A stretch of 57,151 nt of DNA from Pseudomonas defluvii (lineage in GTDB: Bacteria > Pseudomonadota > Gammaproteobacteria > Pseudomonadales > Pseudomonadaceae), in contig NZ_MBPN01000024.1 of the NCBI RefSeq assembly GCF_001695625.1, forward strand, positions 1-57,151, given 5' to 3'. The notes below the pieces were generated by a model. That model worked only from the letters and a program-made list of their open reading frames with translations. It had not been told where the DNA came from and made no database searches. The position numbers and the translations under genes were made by a program. This document shows, in pieces, positions 36,034-45,986 of the stretch (position 1 is the stretch's first letter; each line of letters opens with the position of its first letter).

Positions 36034-36678
36034 ATGCACTATCAGAACATTCTCTTCGACCTGGACGGCACCCTGACCGATCCGCGCGAAGGCATCACCC
36101 GCTCGATCCAGTATGCGTTGAGCAAACTGGGCATCGACGAACCAGACTTGAGCCGCCTGGAGCACTTCATCGGCCCGCCATTGCTGCAGGCCTTCATGCA
36201 GTTCTATGACTTTGACGAAGCGCGCGCCTGGGATGCGGTGAATTTCTACCGCGAGCGTTTCAAAGTCACCGGGCTTTACGAGAACCGCGTCTTCGAGGGT
36301 GTGGGCGAACTGTTGCAGGCGCTGGAAGGACAGGGCAGGACGCTGTACATCGCGACCTCAAAGCCTTGGGTGTACGCCCGCGAAATCGCCAGGCACTTCG
36401 AGTTCGATCGCCACTTCAAGGTGATCTACGGCAGTGAACTGGACGGCACCCGCACCGACAAGATCGAACTGATCGCCCACCTGCTTGAGCAAGAGCAACT
36501 GGAGCCGGCGCAAACCCTGATGATCGGTGACCGCAAACACGACCTGATCGGCGCCCGTCGCAACGGCCTGGACGCAGCAGCCGTGGGGTATGGCTTTGGT
36601 AGCTTCGAGGAGCTCAACGCCGAACAACCGGCCTACCACTTCGCCACGCTGAGCGAACTGCATCGAGCCTTTCTGTAA
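36034..36678 (+). CDS. HAD-superfamily phosphatase (phosphoglycolate phosphatase-like)
   Basis: 214 residues. HAD motifs: motif I FDLDGTLTD (nucleophile D9), motif II ATSKP (about 107-111), motif III Lys in TDK and motif IV MIGDRKHD. A helical C1 cap (about 18-85) groups it with the Gph/PGMB HAD-IA phosphatases. It probably hydrolyses a small phosphomonoester; the substrate cannot be predicted. Follows the hexapeptide-repeat gene, and converges on the aminopeptidase-like gene. Confidence 0.85.
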   Translation: MHYQNILFDLDGTLTDPREGITRSIQYALSKLGIDEPDLSRLEHFIGPPLLQAFMQFYDFDEARAWDAVNFYRERFKVTGLYENRVFEGVGELLQALEGQGRTLYIATSKPWVYAREIARHFEFDRHFKVIYGSELDGTRTDKIELIAHLLEQEQLEPAQTLMIGDRKHDLIGARRNGLDAAAVGYGFGSFEELNAEQPAYHFATLSELHRAFL

Positions 36679-36705
36679 CGCGCGCAGATGGCAAGGCCGT
36701 GTCCG

Positions 36706-37791
36706 TCAGTGCAAGGCAGTCACCAGCGCCTGCTTGCGTTGCACTGGCGGCAACCGCCCCCACGCCTCCGCAGCGGCGTAAAAGGCCGTCCAATCGCCAT
36801 TCAACTGCTTGAACAACGCGGCAAACGCCGGCACCCACTGGTCATACAGGCCGAAGGGCAAAAGCTTGGCGTTGTTCAGCGGTGACTCAACCCAGGCATC
36901 AAACCGGCCAACACCGCCCCACGCAGTATCGCGCAACGCCCGGTACTCCCGACGCAAGCGCTCGAATTCGGCCGCTTTCGCCGCACGTTTGGCCGGTACT
37001 GCCAGTGGTTCAGCGTACAGTGCCTTCAAGCGCTCACGGCTGGCCAACACCAGGCCCGTGAACTGGTCGCGCTGTTGGCTGGCACTGTCCTGCAGCGGCG
37101 GCAGGTTGCGCGCCTTGCGCCATTGGCGCGTGCCTTCCTGCTCGACGAAGGTGGCAAAAGATTCGTTGAACTCGGTGTCATCCTTCACATACACGCGCTG
37201 GTGGGCCAGTTCATGAAAGATCAACGTGGCCAAACGCTCATCACCCCAACCCATCATCGAACTGAGGATAGGGTCATCGAACCAGCCCAGTGTCGAATAG
37301 GCTTGTACGCCGCCAATGTAGACATCCTGCCCTTGCTGTCGGGCCAGTGCCGCAGCACCGCGCGCCGCGCTCTGGCTGTAGTAGCCGCGATAGGCCACAC
37401 AACCGGCAACAGGAAAACAATGAGTGAGGGGTTCGAGGTCAAACTCGGGGGTTGCGAACACGTTCCACACCACAAACGGCCGACCAATATCGGCGTACAC
37501 CCGATAACTGCGGTTGTCCGGCAGCTTCAGTTGCGTACTGGCGAAGGCCCGGGCCTGCTCTGCCTGCGCCAGATGCTTGCGCAAGGTCGCATCGCGCGCG
37601 GGGTCGGCGATGATCTCGGCCACAGGCTCGCGGGCTTGCAGCAGGTGCCACTGGCCGCTGGCCAACTGGCTGTAGTAGCCGAGGCTGGAACAACCGCTGA
37701 GCAGCAAAAGCGCTGACAGGGGAACCAACAGTCGGCTGCTGCGGTCGAGTACCCGGAGACCTGAGCGCAGCAAAAAAATCAGTCGAATCAT
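36706..37791 (-). CDS. Predicted aminopeptidase lipoprotein (PF10023, HExxH)
   Basis: 361 residues from MIRLIFLLRSG; a TTG seven codons upstream is adjacent to AAGGA and cannot be excluded. The signal region ends in lipobox LSGC (Cys about 34) with Ser at +2, so outer membrane. The zinc-peptidase motif HELAHQ lies near 212, followed by the Glu of NESFATFVEQEG, matching the COG4324/PF10023 family of predicted aminopeptidases. Earlier conserved features are YYSQLASGQWHLL and the CFPVAGCVAYRGYY segment with two cysteines. Peptidase activity is inferred only from motifs. Divergent from the tandem small lipoproteins. Confidence 0.8.
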   Translation of the reverse strand: MIRLIFLLRSGLRVLDRSSRLLVPLSALLLLSGCSSLGYYSQLASGQWHLLQAREPVAEIIADPARDATLRKHLAQAEQARAFASTQLKLPDNRSYRVYADIGRPFVVWNVFATPEFDLEPLTHCFPVAGCVAYRGYYSQSAARGAAALARQQGQDVYIGGVQAYSTLGWFDDPILSSMMGWGDERLATLIFHELAHQRVYVKDDTEFNESFATFVEQEGTRQWRKARNLPPLQDSASQQRDQFTGLVLASRERLKALYAEPLAVPAKRAAKAAEFERLRREYRALRDTAWGGVGRFDAWVESPLNNAKLLPFGLYDQWVPAFAALFKQLNGDWTAFYAAAEAWGRLPPVQRKQALVTALH

Positions 37792-37856
37792 GACGCCAGG
37801 CGTCCCGCTCAAGTCCTTGTCGCCCCAAGACTATCCTGCCAACCCGGAGTTTTGCC

Positions 37857-38270
37857 ATGCGTACGATGTTTGTTGCCTGCAGCCTGCTGATTCTGTCCGG
37901 TTGCGCAGGCCTTCCCGCACCCGACCCCAACCAGGCCTGGATCGACCTGACACCCCATCCGGACGAGTCACTGCATGCGGTAGAAGTGGACGAGCGTAGC
38001 TGGGCCGACAAACGCTACTTTGAAGTCTCCCCCGGCAGCCATGAGCTGACGGTGCGTTATCAGTTCCCGGTCGCGCCCGGTAACATCGGCCCGGTCAGCG
38101 AGCCGCTGTGGCGCGATTGCCAGCTGAATGTGAAATACAAGGACTTCAATGCCGGTCAGCGCTACCAGCTAAAGGCGGGGAGTACCGGCTTGAACCCCTG
38201 GGTGAAACTCTATGATGAGCAACATCGGGTGGTTGGCAAGGGGCTACCGGCAGGCTGTCAACGCACCTGA
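37857..38270 (+). CDS. Small lipoprotein, tandem paralogue 1
   Basis: 137 residues. Lipobox LSGC (Cys16) after a short signal sequence. The mature part, beginning PDPNQAWIDLTPHPDE, shows RYFEVSPGSHELTVRY, CQLNVKYKDFNAGQRYQL and a C-terminal Cys (PAGCQRT). These features recur in the next gene at about one-third identity, so the pair arose by duplication. Likely a beta-sandwich domain anchored to the outer membrane. Function unknown; neighbours in PAO1 (PA0062/PA0061) are alike. GGAG precedes the ATG by nine bases. Confidence 0.75.
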   Translation: MRTMFVACSLLILSGCAGLPAPDPNQAWIDLTPHPDESLHAVEVDERSWADKRYFEVSPGSHELTVRYQFPVAPGNIGPVSEPLWRDCQLNVKYKDFNAGQRYQLKAGSTGLNPWVKLYDEQHRVVGKGLPAGCQRT

Positions 38271-38322
38271 AGTGCCTAATGGCGCTATGCTTGAACTTTG
38301 AAACCTGCCATTGGAGACCATC

Positions 38323-38733
38323 ATGCGCCAGCCGCTGATGTTGCTCACCGTCAGTACCTTGGCCGCCTGCAGCAATCCCTTGCCCCCCATCGATACCAAG
38401 CAGGCCTGGGTCGACCTCTACACTATTACCCCTGGCCGACTGGTCATGGCTGATCGTCTGGACGGCACACGCCTGATCGATGGTCGCTACTTCCAGGTAC
38501 CGCCAGGGCCCCACGAGTTGATCGTGCGCTTCGACTACGAGGTTTATGCCGGCGGTTTCACCAGCGAACCGGTCGAAAGAACCTGCTACCTCACCGTTCG
38601 CTACGATAATTTTCAAGCAGGCCAACGTTACCGCCTGGAAGCCCGCGCACTGAGCATGACCCCCAATGCGTGGCTGTACGACGCCGACCGCAAGGTACTC
38701 GCGGAGGAGCGAGACGTGCACTGCATTCCTTGA
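38323..38733 (+). CDS. Small lipoprotein, tandem paralogue 2
   Basis: 136 residues from MRQPLMLLTVSTLAACS, with GGAG seven bases upstream; a Met four codons earlier overlaps that ribosome site. Lipobox LAAC. Shared with paralogue 1: QAWVDL, RYFQVPPGPHELIVRF, CYLTVRYDNFQAGQRYRL and a terminal Cys (DVHCIP). About 50 bases separate the two genes, with little promoter-like sequence, so one transcript is likely. Convergent with the first DUF1161 gene. Function unknown. Confidence 0.75.
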   Translation: MRQPLMLLTVSTLAACSNPLPPIDTKQAWVDLYTITPGRLVMADRLDGTRLIDGRYFQVPPGPHELIVRFDYEVYAGGFTSEPVERTCYLTVRYDNFQAGQRYRLEARALSMTPNAWLYDADRKVLAEERDVHCIP

Positions 38734-38736
38734 GAC

Positions 38737-38970
38737 CTAGCGATCATTCTTCTGGTAAATGATCTTTCGGGTTCCGCCATCGCAGCTACCCACCACCATG
38801 TTCTGGTCGTGGACTTCGTTATTGGGGACGATTTCCAGGGTATAGGAGGTGACGCCACGCGCCTGGATCTTGGCCTCGATTTCGGCCTTGAGTTCCTCAC
38901 AAGGCTTGGGCGCAGCCAGTACTGCCGATGCCATCAGCATGCCCAGTACAGTAAATGCAAAACGAATCAT
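38737..38970 (-). CDS. DUF1161 periplasmic protein, copy 1
   Basis: 77 residues from MIRFAFTVLGMLMASA; a longer frame upstream lacks family features. Signal peptide to about 19 (VLA-A). The mature domain PKPCEELKAEIEAKIQARGVTSYTLEI...GSCDGGTRKIIYQK has two cysteines likely forming a disulfide, the DUF1161 pattern. A second copy lies at 40234-40458. Secreted, small, function unknown. Confidence 0.85.
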   Translation of the reverse strand: MIRFAFTVLGMLMASAVLAAPKPCEELKAEIEAKIQARGVTSYTLEIVPNNEVHDQNMVVGSCDGGTRKIIYQKNDR

Positions 38971-39152
38971 GGGACTACTCCTGGGTGGTGGCACGAAGGT
39001 TCGCGCCTTGTCTGCTTTCAGAGGCCGATACGGCAAGCAAGTTCAGCTCGATTTCATAGGCGGGCATTGAATCTCTGGAATATGCCCATACAGAGCCAGC
39101 AGGGTCGTCGCTCGACGCCGGCCAAACGACTGCCCAGGAGCCCCAACAGCCC

Positions 39153-40160
39153 ATGAAGCGACTTGCCGATATCAAGATTTCCACACTCGACCTGGTGCCA
39201 GTACGCCAGGACGGTGGCCCGGCACAAGCCCTGAGAAACTCCCTCGATCTTGCGCGTAACGTCGAGAGATTCGGCTATAACCGCTTTTGGGTCGCCGAAC
39301 ACCACAACATGGACGGCATTGCCAGTTCGGCCACGGCGGTACTGCTCAGTTACCTGGCGGGAGGCACCTCGACGATCCGCGTCGGTGCCGGTGGCGTCAT
39401 GCTGCCAAACCACGCGCCACTGGTGATTGCCGAACAGTTCGGCACCCTGGCCAGCCTCTATCCAGGCCGTATCGACCTGGGCCTGGGGCGTGCGCCAGGC
39501 TCCGATCAACTGACAGCCCGTGCCCTGCGCCGTGAGCGCTCCGGCAGTGCCGACGACTTCCCAGAGGATGTCGCCGAACTGGTGCGCTACCTGGGCCCAC
39601 GTACGGCTGATCAAAAAGTGATCGCCGTGCCTGGCTATGGCACCGAGGTGCCGATCTGGCTGCTCGGATCAAGCCTGTTCAGCGCCCAGCTAGCCGGTCA
39701 GCGTGGCTTGCCCTACGCCTTCGCCTCGCATTTCGCCCCCCGCTACATGCACGAGGCGATTCGCGTGTATCGCAACCATTTCCAGCCCTCTGCGGTGCTC
39801 GAAAAACCTTACGTGATGCTCGGCGTACCGCTGGTCGCCGCCGATACCGACGAGCAGGCCGACTACCTGGCCACCTCGGTGTACCAGCGCATCCTGGCGT
39901 TGATGCGCGGGCAAAGCCTGATGCAACGCCCACCGGTAGCGTCAATGGACGGCCTCTGGTTGACTCACGAGCGCGAAGCGGTGGGCAGTTTCCTTGGGCT
40001 GGCAATGGTCGGTGGGCCGGAGAAAATCCGCGCCAAACTGGAGGTATTGCTGGAGCAGACCCAGGCCGATGAGCTGATCTTCACCTGCGACCTGTATGAG
40101 CATGCTGACCGGATACGGTCTTACGAGTTGTTGGCGCAGACGGTGCTGGGCGACCGATAA
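39153..40160 (+). CDS. Luciferase-like (LLM class) flavin-dependent oxidoreductase, YhbW type
   Basis: 335 residues. TIM-barrel LLM flavoprotein: [64 protein letters not shown] and [16 protein letters not shown] are family signatures (YhbW/CG2 subgroup), with [12 protein letters not shown] later. It probably uses reduced FMN and oxygen on an unknown organic substrate. It lies between two minus-strand DUF1161 genes and ends near a REP-like hairpin (40177-40225). Confidence 0.88.
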   Translation: MKRLADIKISTLDLVPVRQDGGPAQALRNSLDLARNVERFGYNRFWVAEHHNMDGIASSATAVLLSYLAGGTSTIRVGAGGVMLPNHAPLVIAEQFGTLASLYPGRIDLGLGRAPGSDQLTARALRRERSGSADDFPEDVAELVRYLGPRTADQKVIAVPGYGTEVPIWLLGSSLFSAQLAGQRGLPYAFASHFAPRYMHEAIRVYRNHFQPSAVLEKPYVMLGVPLVAADTDEQADYLATSVYQRILALMRGQSLMQRPPVASMDGLWLTHEREAVGSFLGLAMVGGPEKIRAKLEVLLEQTQADELIFTCDLYEHADRIRSYELLAQTVLGDR

Positions 40161-40176
40161 CGGTATCCAGACATTC

Positions 40177-40225
40177 GCGTGGCAACGCCGGCTCCTGCGC
40201 AGGTATAAACCGCGGGAGCCGACGC
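40177..40225. repeat. REP-like hairpin between convergent genes
   Basis: CGCCGGCTCCTGCG (40186-40199) pairs at 12 of 14 with CGCGGGAGCCGACG (40211-40224). Sits between the convergent LLM and DUF1161 copy 2 genes. Resembles the GC-rich repetitive extragenic palindromes common in P. putida/fluorescens genomes. Confidence 0.5.
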
Positions 40226-40233
40226 TTACTGGC

Positions 40234-40458
40234 TTAACCGCGTTTGTAGACGATTTCCTTGGTACCGCCCTCGCAGGTACCTACGACTTTTCCACCCGCA
40301 GCGGCGCCTTTGGCAACGATCTCCAGCGAATAACCGGAAACACCTTTCGCCTTGAGCTTCGCGTCGATCTCGCTTTTCAACGCTTCGCACGGTTTGCCGG
40401 CTGCCAACGCCGTTCCGGCGAGCATCATCAAACCGAAAGCCATCACCACCTTCTTCAT
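40234..40458 (-). CDS. DUF1161 periplasmic protein, copy 2
   Basis: 74 residues from MKKVVMAFGLMMLAGTALA. Signal peptide to about 19; mature GKPCEALKSEIDAKLKAKGVSGYSLEIVAKG...GTCEGGTKEIVYKRG with the same two-cysteine plan as copy 1 (38737-38970), roughly half identical. The two copies flank the LLM gene in the same orientation. Function unknown. Confidence 0.85.
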   Translation of the reverse strand: MKKVVMAFGLMMLAGTALAAGKPCEALKSEIDAKLKAKGVSGYSLEIVAKGAAAGGKVVGTCEGGTKEIVYKRG

Positions 40459-40571
40459 CGATCGCATTCCTTGTTCAGATCAAAAAGAAACGGGTACCGG
40501 ACGCTGCCCGGCATCATTACCTATTTACCCCAAGCTGCGCGTTCAAGCCAGCACTGTGGCATCAGGACGCA

Positions 40572-40787
40572 TCAACTGTTGGCAATCCGAAAGCCCACCT
40601 TGAGCGTCACTTGAAAGTGCGCGGCCTTGTTGTCCTTGATATGCCCACGGGTGTCCACCACCTCGAACCACTCCAGGTGCTGAATACTCTTGCCAGCCTC
40701 GGCCAGCGCATTGTTGATGGCCTCTTCGATGCTGTTGGGGGATGAGCCGACAAGCTCTATTTTCTTGTAGGTGTGATGATCGGACAT
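40572..40787 (-). CDS. Dodecin-family flavin-binding protein
   Basis: 71 residues from [17 protein letters not shown], with GGAGAAACGCC just before the ATG. Dodecin fold signature: [17 protein letters not shown] helix, then W40 in [14 protein letters not shown], and the closing strand [11 protein letters not shown]. Dodecins form hollow 12-mers storing flavin or coenzyme A. Lies between DUF1161 copy 2 and trpI, all on the minus strand. Confidence 0.88.
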   Translation of the reverse strand: MSDHHTYKKIELVGSSPNSIEEAINNALAEAGKSIQHLEWFEVVDTRGHIKDNKAAHFQVTLKVGFRIANS

Positions 40788-40859
40788 GGCGTTTCTCCTG
40801 ACTAGCCTGACTCCAGAGCCTAGCAGCGCCACACGGATTTACCTGCCGAACAGGCCCGG

Positions 40860-41759
40860 CTATCGCACGACCTGCTGTGCCAGTTCAGCACGCAGCCAAC
40901 CGGCAAGCTGTTCGGCACGCCCATCGGCGGCGCGGCGTGGCACCCATAGCACCAACGCGGCCTGGGTCTGACAAAAGCCCCACGGCGCAGCCAGACGCCC
41001 GGCACGCAGGTCATCGGCTACCAGGGGTTGTGGCGCAATGGCAACGCCAAGGCCTGCGACAGCCGCCTCCAGCAGGTAATACAGGTGCTCGAAGTCCTGC
41101 CCATACCTCAACGCCTGCGGGTCGAGCCCCTGCTGCCGAGCCCAACTGGGCCACGCCTGTGGGCGCGAGGTGGTTTGCAGCAACGCTTCACCCAACAAGG
41201 CGCTGGCCGGCGCCTGCTGCAAACGCGCAAAGCCGCTGCAATGCGGGCTAAGCACCGGGCCGATACGTTCCTCGGCCAACACATGTACCTGCATGTCGGC
41301 TGGCCACGGCGGTTCCGCGAACACCAGAAGGGCATCCAGGCCCGGGCGACGCGGATCAAGGTCACCTTCGCCCGCAGACAGGTGCAGCCGCAATTCCGGC
41401 AGGTCGGCCTTCAAGCGGCCCAACCGCGGTATGAACCAACGCGCCAACAGGCTGCCCGAACAGCCCAGAACGAAGGGCGCCTCGGCACTGTCGCGGCTTA
41501 ATTCGGCGCACACGGCACGCAGGCGCTCGAACGCATCGCTACTGGCATCCCGTAGCCGCACCCCGGCATCTGTGAGTTTAATGCCACGCCCATCCTTGAC
41601 GAAAAGGCTCACCCCCAAGTGCTCCTCCAACACCTTGAGCTGACGGCTAACCGCGCCATGGGTAACGTGCAGCTGCTCGGCAGCCTGGCTGACGCTGTTC
41701 AGCCGGGCGGTCGCTTCGAACGCCCGCAAGGCGTTCAACGGAGGCAAGTCGTGGGCCAT
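40860..41759 (-). CDS. trpI: LysR-type activator of trpBA (TrpI)
   Basis: 299 residues. N-terminal winged helix with [31 protein letters not shown] (about 18-48), then the two-lobe effector-binding domain. Divergent from trpBA, the characteristic TrpI layout of fluorescent pseudomonads, in which indoleglycerol phosphate is the co-inducer and the divergent gap holds TrpI sites. Very like a GcvA-group LysR protein; the context decides the call. Confidence 0.92.
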   Translation of the reverse strand: MAHDLPPLNALRAFEATARLNSVSQAAEQLHVTHGAVSRQLKVLEEHLGVSLFVKDGRGIKLTDAGVRLRDASSDAFERLRAVCAELSRDSAEAPFVLGCSGSLLARWFIPRLGRLKADLPELRLHLSAGEGDLDPRRPGLDALLVFAEPPWPADMQVHVLAEERIGPVLSPHCSGFARLQQAPASALLGEALLQTTSRPQAWPSWARQQGLDPQALRYGQDFEHLYYLLEAAVAGLGVAIAPQPLVADDLRAGRLAAPWGFCQTQAALVLWVPRRAADGRAEQLAGWLRAELAQQVVR

Positions 41760-41765
41760 TTGATT

Positions 41766-41782
41766 TGTGAGTTTTCCTGACA
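41766..41782. promoter_or_regulatory. Candidate TrpI operator in the trpI-trpB gap
   Basis: TGTGAG-N5-CTGACA is an imperfect dyad (5 of 6 pairs) about 90-105 bases upstream of the trpB ATG and just outside the trpI start, where the strong TrpI site is expected. A second, weaker site nearer trpB was not resolved. Confidence 0.45.
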
Positions 41783-41870
41783 GGTTATGGCGATCTTATC
41801 GGTTTTCAGATGCGCGTGTCGTGGTTAGAGTAGAGCCAATCCCAGTCTAGATAACGCCTTGGAGCGACTC

Positions 41871-43097
41871 ATGACCCAGACCCACTACCGCAGCGGCCCT
41901 GATGCCAACGGCCTGTTTGGCGATTTCGGCGGCCGTTACGTCGCTGAAACCCTGATGCCACTGGTGCTTGACCTGGCCAAAGAATATGAAGCTGCCAAGG
42001 CCGACCCGGCGTTCATCGAAGAACTGGCCTACTTCCAGCGCGATTACATCGGTCGCCCGAACCCGCTGTACTTCGCAGAACGCCTGACCGAGCACTGCGG
42101 CGGCGCGAAGATCTACTTCAAGCGCGAAGAGCTCAACCACACCGGCGCGCACAAGATCAACAACTGCATCGGCCAGGTACTGCTGGCCAAGCGCATGGGC
42201 AAAAAGCGCCTGATCGCTGAAACCGGCGCCGGCATGCACGGCGTGGCCACCGCCACCGTAGCGGCACGCTTTGGCCTGCCTTGCGTGATCTACATGGGCG
42301 CCACCGACATCGAACGCCAGCAAGCCAACGTGTTCCGCATGAAGCTGCTGGGCGCCGAGATCGTCCCGGTCACTGCCGGCACCGGTACGCTCAAGGACGC
42401 GATGAACGAAGCCCTGCGTGACTGGGTGACCAACGTTGATGAAACCTTCTACCTGATTGGCACTGTTGCAGGTCCGCACCCGTACCCCGCCATGGTCCGT
42501 GACTTCCAGTCGATCATCGGCAAGGAAACCCGTGAACAGATGAACGCCAAGGAAGGTCGCCTGCCAGACAGCCTGATCGCCTGTGTTGGCGGTGGCTCGA
42601 ACGCCATGGGCCTGTTCCACGACTTCCTCGATGACGCCAGCGTACAGATCATCGGCGTCGAAGCCGGTGGCCATGGCGTCGACACCGACAAACACGCGGC
42701 CAGCCTCAACGGTGGTGTACCGGGCGTATTGCACGGCAACCGTACCTACCTGTTGCAGGACGCGGACGGCCAGATCACCGACGCCCACTCGATTTCTGCG
42801 GGCCTCGACTACCCGGGCATCGGTCCGGAACACGCTTACCTGCACGAAGTGAAGCGCGTCGAGTACGTCAGCATCACCGATGACGAAGCCTTGGCGGCGT
42901 TCCACACCACCTGCCGCCTGGAAGGCATCATCCCGGCGCTGGAGACCGCCCACGCCCTGGCTGAAGCAATCAAACGCGCACCGACCCTGCCCAAGGATCA
43001 CCTGATGGTGGTGTGCCTGTCCGGGCGCGGCGACAAAGACATGCAAACCGTAATGAGCCATATGGCCGCGACCGCACAGCAGGAGAAGCAGGCATGA
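41871..43097 (+). CDS. trpB: Tryptophan synthase beta subunit
   Basis: 408 residues from [25 protein letters not shown] seven bases upstream. PLP Schiff-base lysine K95 in [13 protein letters not shown], the phosphate-binding GGGSNAMG loop (about 243) and catalytic Glu in AETGAGMHG. It condenses indole with serine to tryptophan. ATGA overlap with trpA shows coupling. Usual length. Confidence 0.97.
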   Translation: MTQTHYRSGPDANGLFGDFGGRYVAETLMPLVLDLAKEYEAAKADPAFIEELAYFQRDYIGRPNPLYFAERLTEHCGGAKIYFKREELNHTGAHKINNCIGQVLLAKRMGKKRLIAETGAGMHGVATATVAARFGLPCVIYMGATDIERQQANVFRMKLLGAEIVPVTAGTGTLKDAMNEALRDWVTNVDETFYLIGTVAGPHPYPAMVRDFQSIIGKETREQMNAKEGRLPDSLIACVGGGSNAMGLFHDFLDDASVQIIGVEAGGHGVDTDKHAASLNGGVPGVLHGNRTYLLQDADGQITDAHSISAGLDYPGIGPEHAYLHEVKRVEYVSITDDEALAAFHTTCRLEGIIPALETAHALAEAIKRAPTLPKDHLMVVCLSGRGDKDMQTVMSHMAATAQQEKQA

Positions 43098-43906
43098 GCC
43101 GTCTTGAACAACGTTTTGCCACGCTCAAGGCCGAAGGCCGTGCGGCACTGGTCACCTTCGTCACCGCAGGCGACCCAGGCTACGATGCCTCGCTGGCGAT
43201 CCTCAAGGGCCTGCCCGCCGCTGGCGCCGACGTGATCGAACTGGGCATGCCCTTCACCGACCCGATGGCCGATGGTGTGGCGATCCAGCTGGCCACCCTG
43301 CGTGCCTTGGACGCTGGTCAGACCCTGGCGAAAACCCTGCAGATGGTGCGCGAGTTCCGCGTCGACGACAGCACCACGCCCATCGTCCTGATGGGCTACT
43401 ACAACCCGATCCACCGTTTTGGTGTCGAAGCCTTCGTCGCAGACGCCAAGGAAGCCGGCGTCGATGGCCTGATCATCGTTGACCTGCCGCCAGAGCATGA
43501 TGCCGAACTGGCGACCCCGGCCCAAACCGCCGGGATCGACTTCATTCGCCTGACCACTCCGACCACCGACGATGCGCGTTTGCCACGCGTGCTCGAGCGC
43601 AGCTCGGGCTTTGTCTACTACGTCTCGGTTGCCGGTGTGACCGGTGCCGGCTCTGCCACCACCGATCAGGTCAGCAGCGCCATCGAGCGCCTGCGTCGGC
43701 ATACCGACCTGCCAATCAGCGTTGGCTTCGGTATCCGCACACCCGAGCAGGCGGCGGCCATTGCCCGTCTCGCAGACGGCGTGGTGGTAGGCTCGGCACT
43801 GGTAGACAAGATTGCCCGCGCAACCAGTGCTGAACAAGCCGTAGGCGATGTGCTGGAGCTGTGCTCGGCACTGGCCGAAGGTGTGCGGGCAGCGCGCAAG
43901 GCCTAA
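43094..43906 (+). CDS. trpA: Tryptophan synthase alpha subunit
   Basis: 270 residues. TIM barrel with catalytic E49 ([12 protein letters not shown]) and D60 (MADG) and phosphate loops GVTGAGS and GFGIRTPEQ. It cleaves indoleglycerol phosphate and channels indole to TrpB. Starts within the trpB stop codon. Followed by a REP-like repeat before the convergent DOPA-dioxygenase-like gene. Confidence 0.97.
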   Translation: MSRLEQRFATLKAEGRAALVTFVTAGDPGYDASLAILKGLPAAGADVIELGMPFTDPMADGVAIQLATLRALDAGQTLAKTLQMVREFRVDDSTTPIVLMGYYNPIHRFGVEAFVADAKEAGVDGLIIVDLPPEHDAELATPAQTAGIDFIRLTTPTTDDARLPRVLERSSGFVYYVSVAGVTGAGSATTDQVSSAIERLRRHTDLPISVGFGIRTPEQAAAIARLADGVVVGSALVDKIARATSAEQAVGDVLELCSALAEGVRAARKA

Positions 43907-43913
43907 GTATCAA

Positions 43914-43960
43914 TCGCAGGCAAGCCTGCTCCTGCACCTTGTGTGGGGGCTTGCTTGCGA
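43914..43960. repeat. REP-like palindrome downstream of trpA
   Basis: TCGCAGGCAAGCCTGCTCC (from 43914) faces GGGGGCTTGCTTGCGA (43945-43960). The TCGCNNGCAAGC ends pair and resemble the REP consensus of P. putida/fluorescens. Located between convergent genes. Confidence 0.65.
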
Positions 43961-43964
43961 CACC

Positions 43965-44300
43965 TTAGGCTTGGCTGAAGATCGACAGGTCGAGCGGTCG
44001 CACCGCCCCCATCCAGATCCCATGATCACGATGATCGGCCAATTCGTCACCGGTCAGCGGGTGCAGGAACACCACCAGCCCGTTGCGGTACAACGCTAGC
44101 CAAGGCAGCACTACGCCAACCACTTCCGGACCAAACGCCAACTGGCAACTCCAGTCCGGGTGCGGCCCCACCGGTTGCTGATGCATCCGCCCCATCGTCA
44201 CCGGAAACAGCTGCGAAGCTTCCTCGCACAGCGCCCGGGCCTGCGCCATGGTGCTGGCATCGTAATAGACATGGGCATGATAGCCCTTGATTCTTTGCAC
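43965..44300 (-). CDS. DOPA 4,5-dioxygenase-family protein
   Basis: 111 residues from GTG 44300 (QRIKGYHAHVYYD), with AGGAG closely upstream; the longer open frame has no family character. PF08883 features: GYHAHVYYDA at the N-terminus, PVGPHPDWSCQLAF, GLVVFLHPLTGDELADH and DHGIWMG, with histidines able to hold a metal. Plant and fungal relatives cleave DOPA; bacterial members are mostly uncharacterised. Divergent from the SulP gene. Confidence 0.85.
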   Translation of the reverse strand: MQRIKGYHAHVYYDASTMAQARALCEEASQLFPVTMGRMHQQPVGPHPDWSCQLAFGPEVVGVVLPWLALYRNGLVVFLHPLTGDELADHRDHGIWMGAVRPLDLSIFSQA

Positions 44301-44414
44301 ACGAGCTCCTGACCCCAAAGAACGTTCACAACTATAACCCGCCCGCTCAGGAACGGCTTGCACCACCGCGCAGGAAATCGCACCCTGTGTACTGCTCAGC
44401 CGACCGAGAACCCC

Positions 44415-45986
44415 ATGGCCTGGCCCGACCGCCACACACTCCTGCCTTTCCTTTCCTGGCTACCTCGGCAGACCCGTGCCAGCGTCGGTCGCGACCTGCA
44501 CGTGGGCCTGAGCGGGGCAATCCTCGCCCTGCCGCAATCCATTGCGTATGCCCTGATCGCTGGACTGCCCGCCGAGTACGGCCTATATGCAGCCATCGTC
44601 CCTGTACTGATCGCATGCCTGTGGGGTTCATCCTGGCACCTGATCTGTGGGCCCACCGCGGCGATATCGGTCGTGCTGTATGCCAGTGTCAACCCTTTGG
44701 CCAGTGCGGGCAGCAGCGATTACATCACGCTTATCCTGCTACTGACGTTCCTCGCCGGCGTGTTTCAGTGGTTGCTGGGCATGCTCAGGTTCGGTGCGCT
44801 GGTCAATTTTGTCTCCCTGCCTGTGGTACTCGGCTTTACCCTCGGCGCCGCCGTGGTCATTGCCTTAGGGCAACTGCCAAGCCTTCTGGGGCTGGACCTG
44901 CCCAGCCAGACAACGGCCTTGAAAGCCCTGCAGGGCCTGCTTGAGCATGCGAAAAACGCCGACCTGCGTTCACTCGCCCTAGGCCTGGGTACGCTGCTGC
45001 TAGGCATTGCCCTGAGGCAGCTGCGACCGCGCTGGCCGGGCCTGCTGATCAGCCTGACCAGCGCCAGCCTGCTGTGCGCGTTATGGCCCTCCGTCTTCGG
45101 TCAGGTAGCGCGGGTACAGGGTTTCGTCGGCCAACTACCACCCTTGAGCCCACTGCCGCTATGGGACCTGGAACTGCTGCTGCGGCTGCTGCCCGGTGCC
45201 GTGGCGGTGGGTATGCTCGGTCTGGTGACGAGCCTGTCGATTGCCCGTGCCTTGTCAGCACGCTCGGAGCAACTGATCGACGTCAATCAGGAAATCCGTG
45301 CTCAGGGTCTGTCGAACATGGGCGGGGCGTTCTTCTCCGGTTACCTGTCCTCAGGCTCTTTCACCCGCTCGGGATTGAGCCTGGAAGCAGGTGCCCGCTC
45401 GCCGTTGGCCGGGGTGTTTTCCGCGCTGTGGGTCGCGCTGTTCGCCGTGACCGGTGCCACGCTGATCGCCCACATTCCGCTACCGGCCATGGCCGGCAGT
45501 ATTCTGCTGATTTGCTGGGGACTGATTGACCACCGGGCGATTCGGGCGCTGTTCCGCGTCAGCCGGGCGGAATTCCTGGTGATGGCAGTGACCTGCGCCG
45601 CCACGCTGCTGCTGGAGTTGCAGACCGCTATCTATGCCGGCGTACTGGTATCGCTGTTCTTCTACCTCAAGCGCACATCGCAGCCTAGTGTCCAGCACAG
45701 CCGGGAAGGTGATGTGGATATCCTGCGGGTCGGCGGGTCGATTTTTTTCGGCGCCAACCATTACCTGCAGGTGCGCCTGCAACGCTGCCAAGGCCCGAAG
45801 GTGGTGATCGATGCCCGACAGATCAACTTCATCGACTATTCCGGAGTCGAGATGCTGCATCGCGAAGCCCGCCGCCTGCGTCGGCAGGGCGGCAGCCTGA
45901 CCCTGCGTCGCGCGCGACCGCAAGTGGTTGAAGAGTTGTACAAGCTGGAAGGGGCAGCGCACTGCCCCATTCGTTTCGAGGATTAG
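44415..45986 (+). CDS. SulP-family anion transporter with STAS domain
   Basis: 523 residues from [21 protein letters not shown]26/SulP fold: [30 protein letters not shown] signature near the N-terminus, ten or more helices, [21 protein letters not shown], and a C-terminal cytosolic STAS domain (about 435-523) with [19 protein letters not shown]. It likely carries sulfate, bicarbonate or a related anion. The stop codon overlaps that of the convergent aroE by four bases. Confidence 0.9.
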   Translation: MAWPDRHTLLPFLSWLPRQTRASVGRDLHVGLSGAILALPQSIAYALIAGLPAEYGLYAAIVPVLIACLWGSSWHLICGPTAAISVVLYASVNPLASAGSSDYITLILLLTFLAGVFQWLLGMLRFGALVNFVSLPVVLGFTLGAAVVIALGQLPSLLGLDLPSQTTALKALQGLLEHAKNADLRSLALGLGTLLLGIALRQLRPRWPGLLISLTSASLLCALWPSVFGQVARVQGFVGQLPPLSPLPLWDLELLLRLLPGAVAVGMLGLVTSLSIARALSARSEQLIDVNQEIRAQGLSNMGGAFFSGYLSSGSFTRSGLSLEAGARSPLAGVFSALWVALFAVTGATLIAHIPLPAMAGSILLICWGLIDHRAIRALFRVSRAEFLVMAVTCAATLLLELQTAIYAGVLVSLFFYLKRTSQPSVQHSREGDVDILRVGGSIFFGANHYLQVRLQRCQGPKVVIDARQINFIDYSGVEMLHREARRLRRQGGSLTLRRARPQVVEELYKLEGAAHCPIRFED

